From Austropuccinia psidii (taxonomy: Eukaryota > Basidiomycota > Pucciniomycetes > Pucciniales > Sphaerophragmiaceae), in the NCBI GenBank assembly GCA_023105745.1, contig JALGQZ010000016.1, forward strand, positions 28,575,154 through 28,639,153: a stretch of 64,000 nt of DNA, read 5' to 3'. The notes under the pieces are model-generated. The model worked only from the letters and a program-made list of their open reading frames with translations, was not told where the DNA came from and made no database searches. Below are positions 59,847 through 64,000 of the stretch, in pieces (positions within the stretch are counted from its first letter, which is position 1; each line of letters opens with the position of its first letter). A program made the translations under genes and the position numbers.

Positions 59847-60383
59847 CATGGATAAATACCCTCTTGAATTATTTTGTGCCATATCTGATTCGGGGCAATT
59901 TGGCCATATAAATCATTCTTTGACAAAATTTCCCACTTTCCCTTTCATGCCTTTTATTTCCATTTCATTATTCGGGGCCAAGCTGGCCCCTTCACCATCA
60001 TCAAGCCTTTCTTGGCCACTTTCTTCCCTTGGGGACTTCTGGAAATTTCCCATTAAGCGGGGTGAATAAAAGGCTGTATGATGCTTTTTAAGCTGTAAAT
60101 ACAGTTTTGCAAGTTTTTGTGCATTTGGCCATATTATGCCATTTTCCCATGAAATATGGGAAATATTTTTTGCAATTTCTGCGCACTTTGTGAAAATTTA
60201 GTTTTAAGCCTATACAAGCTTGTTTTGACCAGAAATCCAAAAAAGGCCAAAACACCAAAACTTTCCACAAAAACCCAAAAGGCCTATGAAGCCCCCAAAA
60301 CAACCTTTTCCAATTTTTTTCAAGGCCATCCTCCAGAAGTCTCTTTGCCACTTTTTTCTCTTCAAGAACCAAAATCTTCATAA
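59847..60383. other. GC-richer segment of unknown nature
   Basis: Base composition changes visibly: runs such as TTCGGGGCCAAGCTGGCCCC and AAGGCCTATGAAGCCCCC stand out, with short words (TTTGGCCATAT, TTTTCCCAT) repeated. Frames on both strands (59848-60069 plus, 60088-60381 minus) are open but Phe/Ser/Pro- or Lys/Trp-rich and unconvincing. It may be a fragment of a younger repeat. Confidence 0.35.
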
Positions 60384-60484
60384 ATGATGTTATATACCAT
60401 TATGAATATTTTTTCACCAGCAATCCAATAGTGACCAAATCAAGGGGAAATCCTTAAATTTCAAAAATAACTATCAGAACTCAT

Positions 60485-61263
60485 GGCTCAACATTGTTAG
60501 GAAGATTAATCAAGGATCAATATCAGTGCTTCCTGCAATACCAATCACCTCAATCATATAAAATTGGTTCTGTTAAATAATGCAGTATTTCTCAAAGGGA
60601 ATAATTGCAGTTTATTTCAAGGGGTAGTCAAGAGGGAGTTAAAAACCAGTTTTAAGTGTCAATTCTCCATCAATATGCCTTGGAAACCACCTTCATTAAA
60701 TACAGTCTTGCTTCAAAGAAGCCTGTATCTACACCATAGGCCCTAGGAGGATCATTCAACCCAGTTCATTTACCACTTTGGCCAGGTAAATTTCCTCAAG
60801 TAATAAATACAACTTCAAGGATTTAAGACAGACCAATTGTCATCCTGAAGGAGTCAAGCTCTCAACCTATCATATAGACAAGCCTCTCTTTCAACGCTGG
60901 GGTGTTTTCCACCACTTGATTAATATACTAGGATTTATTTCTATCTTGACTTTATTTTATCTTGATATTGAATACTGATAGTATTAATTCAGTCATTTCC
61001 ACCTCTTTTCTTGCCTGTCAGTGAATATTTGGTGGTCATATAATTTACTTATTCCATCATTCTTTATGGCAGATTGAAAAATTGAATAAAGTACTTAATT
61101 GGTTTTCTTTTTTATCCTGTATCTCATTGTTGTACTTGCAATATTATTATGGAAGAAATATACTCTTTCTTCTTTCTTCTATTATTTTTAAATCTTTCAA
61201 GTGAGTTCCCTGATCCCTGAGTGCCAGGCCACTCTTGTTATCCCCAAGAGCCCCAATGAAATT
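60485..61263 (+). repeat. Diverged relative of the 731-bp element, left border unclear
   Basis: Shares its layout with 25506-26236: TACAG/CTGTAT words, a GCTGGGGTGTTTTCCACC block like CCTGGGGGTTTTTCCCCC, GATTAATATAC..TTTATT, a pyrimidine-rich part, and the end CTGAGTGCCAGGCC(A)CTCTT followed by AAGAGCCCC. Left border approximate; the terminal CTGTGACA is not preserved. Confidence 0.5.
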
Positions 61264-61268
61264 ATATT

Positions 61269-63441
61269 TGTAAGGTTTGTCTATGAAACTCTTGATAATA
61301 GTAGCAAAATCAAGAGTACTGTGACTGTCCTCAATAGAAATATATAATATAATAAAATATTATAACCACAAATTTAAATATAATTATTAAAACTAATTAT
61401 ATATAAAAAAAAAATTTAATTATTATTATAATAATATAATAATAAAAAAATAATACTAATTATAATAAATTATAATTATTCTATTATTGCTATAGTCACT
61501 GACAGTTATAACAATAAGAAGTGTAAAGCTCTTAATGAGACAATTACATGTGGAAAATATGAATATTAACCACTTATAAATAATATAAATATTATTTATA
61601 AAAAGAATTAAACACCCACTGTGCAGAAATAACTCTTTTAGAATAAAAATTCTATATAAAAAAACTAATATTTAGATAAAAAAATATAGAACTTTAAAGA
61701 AAACTTACTTATAAGATTTATTTAATACAACAAGTCTAATAGAACAGTTATTATACTAAATCAAGGTTATAAGCTAAAACACACGTCAAAAATCAATAAA
61801 TTTAAAGATAAAACAACTTTTTATAATATAAATTATGATTAAAGAGTTTTTGAGAGGAATTTGTGGATTTTAAAAGATATTTAAAATGATAATTTTATAT
61901 AATAAAATATATTATTGGTGATTACAACAATAATCTAAATTCTATGACTTCAATTCTTTAATTTTAATAAATCAAGAATAAAAATAACTTAAGAATTACT
62001 TTTAATAATAAGATTTTATATTTAACAAAACTTTACCTGTTTAAATTTCTAATATGATTGGATTAATAATGAATGATGGACAAAAACAGTGATGAAAAGA
62101 CTCTTTTTATGTCTTCAGAGAAGCTCTCATGATTCATAATGGATGTAGAGGGCGTGCTCAGGTCAAAACTGAAAAACCATGCTTTAAAAATAAAGTTCTT
62201 AACTTAAGGCAACTTATTTTTACTTCCAAATTAAAGTTACCAGTGTTATTCTTAACTCCAAGTAACTTTAATCCTCATTTAGTTTAACTATTTTAAGTTT
62301 TAATATAAAATAAGGTTATTTATATTAAAGTTCATCACATGAACAACTTAAAATTAGAGTTTCAAGCAAAAATCTCTTAAAACTCAATTTTTAATTAATT
62401 TTTAAAGAAATCATAATTTTCTTTGAGTTTAATTAAAAGAGTAAATTTCCAGGCTAATTACCCAGGAAATTTATTTATTAAAGATACTTAAAATTTAATT
62501 TATATATAGATAATATTGAATTCTAAGTTGTGTGAAATTTTCAAGCAAATCCATTAAGAATTGGAATTTTAATGAATTTTTGAAGTTATTGCTATTTTTC
62601 CACGTAAAATAGCAATACACACCAAACCTTAAGTTTTGATAAGGTTTTAATGCTTGAAGCTTTAAAGTTTTAAGCTTATTTAAGCTTTGACAGTTCTTAA
62701 AACCTTGATTTCAAGCCTGCATATTGGGATTTACCCTTTGGCAGCTTGAAATTCCTGTCCAAATTGGGATAAAACCAGTTTAAACCTTAAGGTTGGATCA
62801 AAGTCTAATCTTAAAGTTTAAATAAGGTTGAAAATCCTCCAATACAGGTGGACAACCTTAATTGAATCATTGCAGATCCAAAAAGTTGGGTACCCCAGCT
62901 CTATTTGGTCTTTTTCCTTTGTCCCACCTTTTTGCGTGGATTTTGCCCTTTTATTTATTTAAAGCCATACCATGGCTTTAAACCCTTTTAAATTGAGCTC
63001 ACGCAGGATTTACATTCTGTATGGCAAATCCTTAGCCAATTCAGTAAATATACACCACACCTCAATTTTAACTAAAATTTTGGTAAGTTTGCATTAACCT
63101 TATGCAACTTTAAATTTAAGCTTATTTAAGCTTAAATTTAACAATTTTAAAAAATGTTAAAAAAGTTACATTAGTACTGTGAGATTCTTAAATCTTCCAA
63201 TAACACAAGAAATAAGTGTTTTTGGGTATAACACCCTATGGGTGTACCCTAGGTTATTTTTGGTGTAGAATCCAAAAATGACATAATAATTATAACTTTG
63301 TTTATCCAAAAAAAAGTTATACTTAGTTTTTGTTATTTTTTATTTTAAATTCAACTAAAAAGTCTGTTTAAGACAAAATTAACTGTCTATAAAATCATTT
63401 GTGGCCTTATGGGTATGTTATACATACCTCACAGGCTCACA
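61269..63441 (-). repeat. Diverged solo LTR of family II (minus)
   Basis: Begins TGTAAGGTTTGTCTATGAAA (reverse complement of the LTR end TTTCATAGACACATCTTACA) and ends CCTCACAGGCTCACA (reverse complement of TGTGAGCC...). Perfect ATATT duplications flank it (61264-61268 and 63442-63446). At 2.17 kb it is longer and more diverged than the LTRs of E, so it is a sister subfamily. It still shares internal blocks such as GTTGGGTACCC near 62886. Confidence 0.8.
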
Positions 63442-63446
63442 ATATT

Positions 63447-63856
63447 AATTAGCTTATAATTTATTCTTTTATTTTTGAACTTCCAAATTATTCATTTATC
63501 AATTATGGCTCTTCAAAACTTATGATTTTAATGACTTTTTCTTCAAAATTCTCACTTTTCACTCACTCTTTTCTTCTTGAAATTCATTTTTCTCTTCATC
63601 ATTTTATTTCAATATTTTCAATATTTTCCTTTCTCTTAAGTTTGTGTGTCTGATCATTTCTAGTAATTTTTTATTTAACTTAATTTCAATTCAGGTCACA
63701 GGAAAATTTTAATTTTCAGATTGATCACAAAATTCATTTTCATTCTCAACCCAAGAGCTTTGATTCATAGTAATACTTTAATTTCATATTGCTTTTTTAT
63801 TGATTTATTTGACATAAATTTGATTTTTGACTTCAAGAAACTGATTGACCTGGTGA
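63447..63856. other. AT-rich spacer
   Basis: Pyrimidine-rich AT sequence (for example CACTCACTCTTTTCTTC near 63559). Nothing else recognised. Confidence 0.4.
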
Positions 63857-64000
63857 GCTATTTTACCTCAAGAATTCATTGAATCAATAAGTTTTCCTCA
63901 AGAATTTATTGATTTGATTTATTTTCCTGAAGAATTAAGTTATCTAATTGATTTTACTCAAGAATTAATTATTGAATTCTTCACAATTGACTGCATGATT
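63857..64000 (+). repeat. 30-bp minisatellite with an open decapeptide-repeat frame, cut by window end
   Basis: Units start at exactly 30-base intervals (63866, 63896, 63926 and 63956), each beginning with a variant of CCTCAAGAATT. In the frame opening after a TGA at 63854 they read PQEFIESISF, PQEFIDLIYF, PEELSYLIDF, TQELIIEFFT, and the frame is still open at 64000 (48 codons). It could be a repeat protein exon or a simple minisatellite; the continuation is needed. Confidence 0.45.

Noticed and set aside
60088..60381. 97-codon Lys/Trp/Phe-rich minus frame in the GC-richer island
   Set aside because: Both strands are open there and neither shows a start, domain or splice context.
1..64000. 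tRNA, rRNA or other structured RNA genes
   Set aside because: No cloverleaf with A/B boxes or rRNA core sequence was noticed on reading; a tRNAscan-SE/Infernal run would be decisive.

Overview
The window is repeat-filled DNA from a filamentous eukaryote, most likely a rust fungus (Pucciniales). The Gag/Pol polyproteins look like those I remember from the very large, transposon-rich genome of Austropuccinia psidii (myrtle rust). That species call is from memory and was not searched. The DNA is AT-rich, strongly short of CpG, and dominated by two families of Ty3/Gypsy LTR retrotransposons in several states of decay. I see no intact host gene, tRNA, rRNA or CRISPR array.

Family I has LTRs of about 1.4 kb that start TGTCAG and end CTGACA. 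Its copies are A (minus, 1-4464, running off the left edge), B (plus, 6560-12835, complete but carrying only gag) and two plus-strand solo LTRs (28272-30441 and 40792-52303, both interrupted). Family II has LTRs of about 1.9 kb that start TGTGAG and end CTTACA. Its copies are an integrase fragment F (minus, 4465-5430), a solo LTR (plus, 24352-27009), D (minus, 33430-52448, interrupted and lacking its 3' end), a near-complete gag-pol element E (plus, 41148-51262) and a diverged solo LTR (minus, 61269-63441). Most boundaries are supported by 5-bp target duplications. Both families share a primer-site-like motif (TTTGGGGGCC...) right after the 5' LTR and a GAGGG-type polypurine tract before the 3' LTR.

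The right half is deeply nested: D received a family I LTR in its own 5' LTR, and element E then inserted into that LTR. On the left, A sits inside the integrase of F. Smaller insertions lie inside these repeats: a 731-bp TG...CA element (25506-26236), an 888-bp element with ~75-bp terminal inverted repeats, clustered GTAC palindromes and a truncated gag-like ORF (29285-30172), and a 487-bp insertion flanked by perfect 10-bp direct repeats (34090-34576).

Between the retroelements lie AT-rich stretches (12.8-24.3, 30.4-33.4 and 52.4-59.8 kb). They hold decayed coding remnants: a 243-codon open frame at 16000-16728, related-strand remnants at 14426-15415, a plus-strand remnant at 21129-22368, and at the right edge (63857-64000) an open frame built of 10-residue repeats. 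The most unusual signals are the TIR element with its captured gag-like ORF, the overlapping reading frames at the 5' end of family I elements, and the hairpin-bearing 172-bp tandem repeat in the leader of the gag-only element B.
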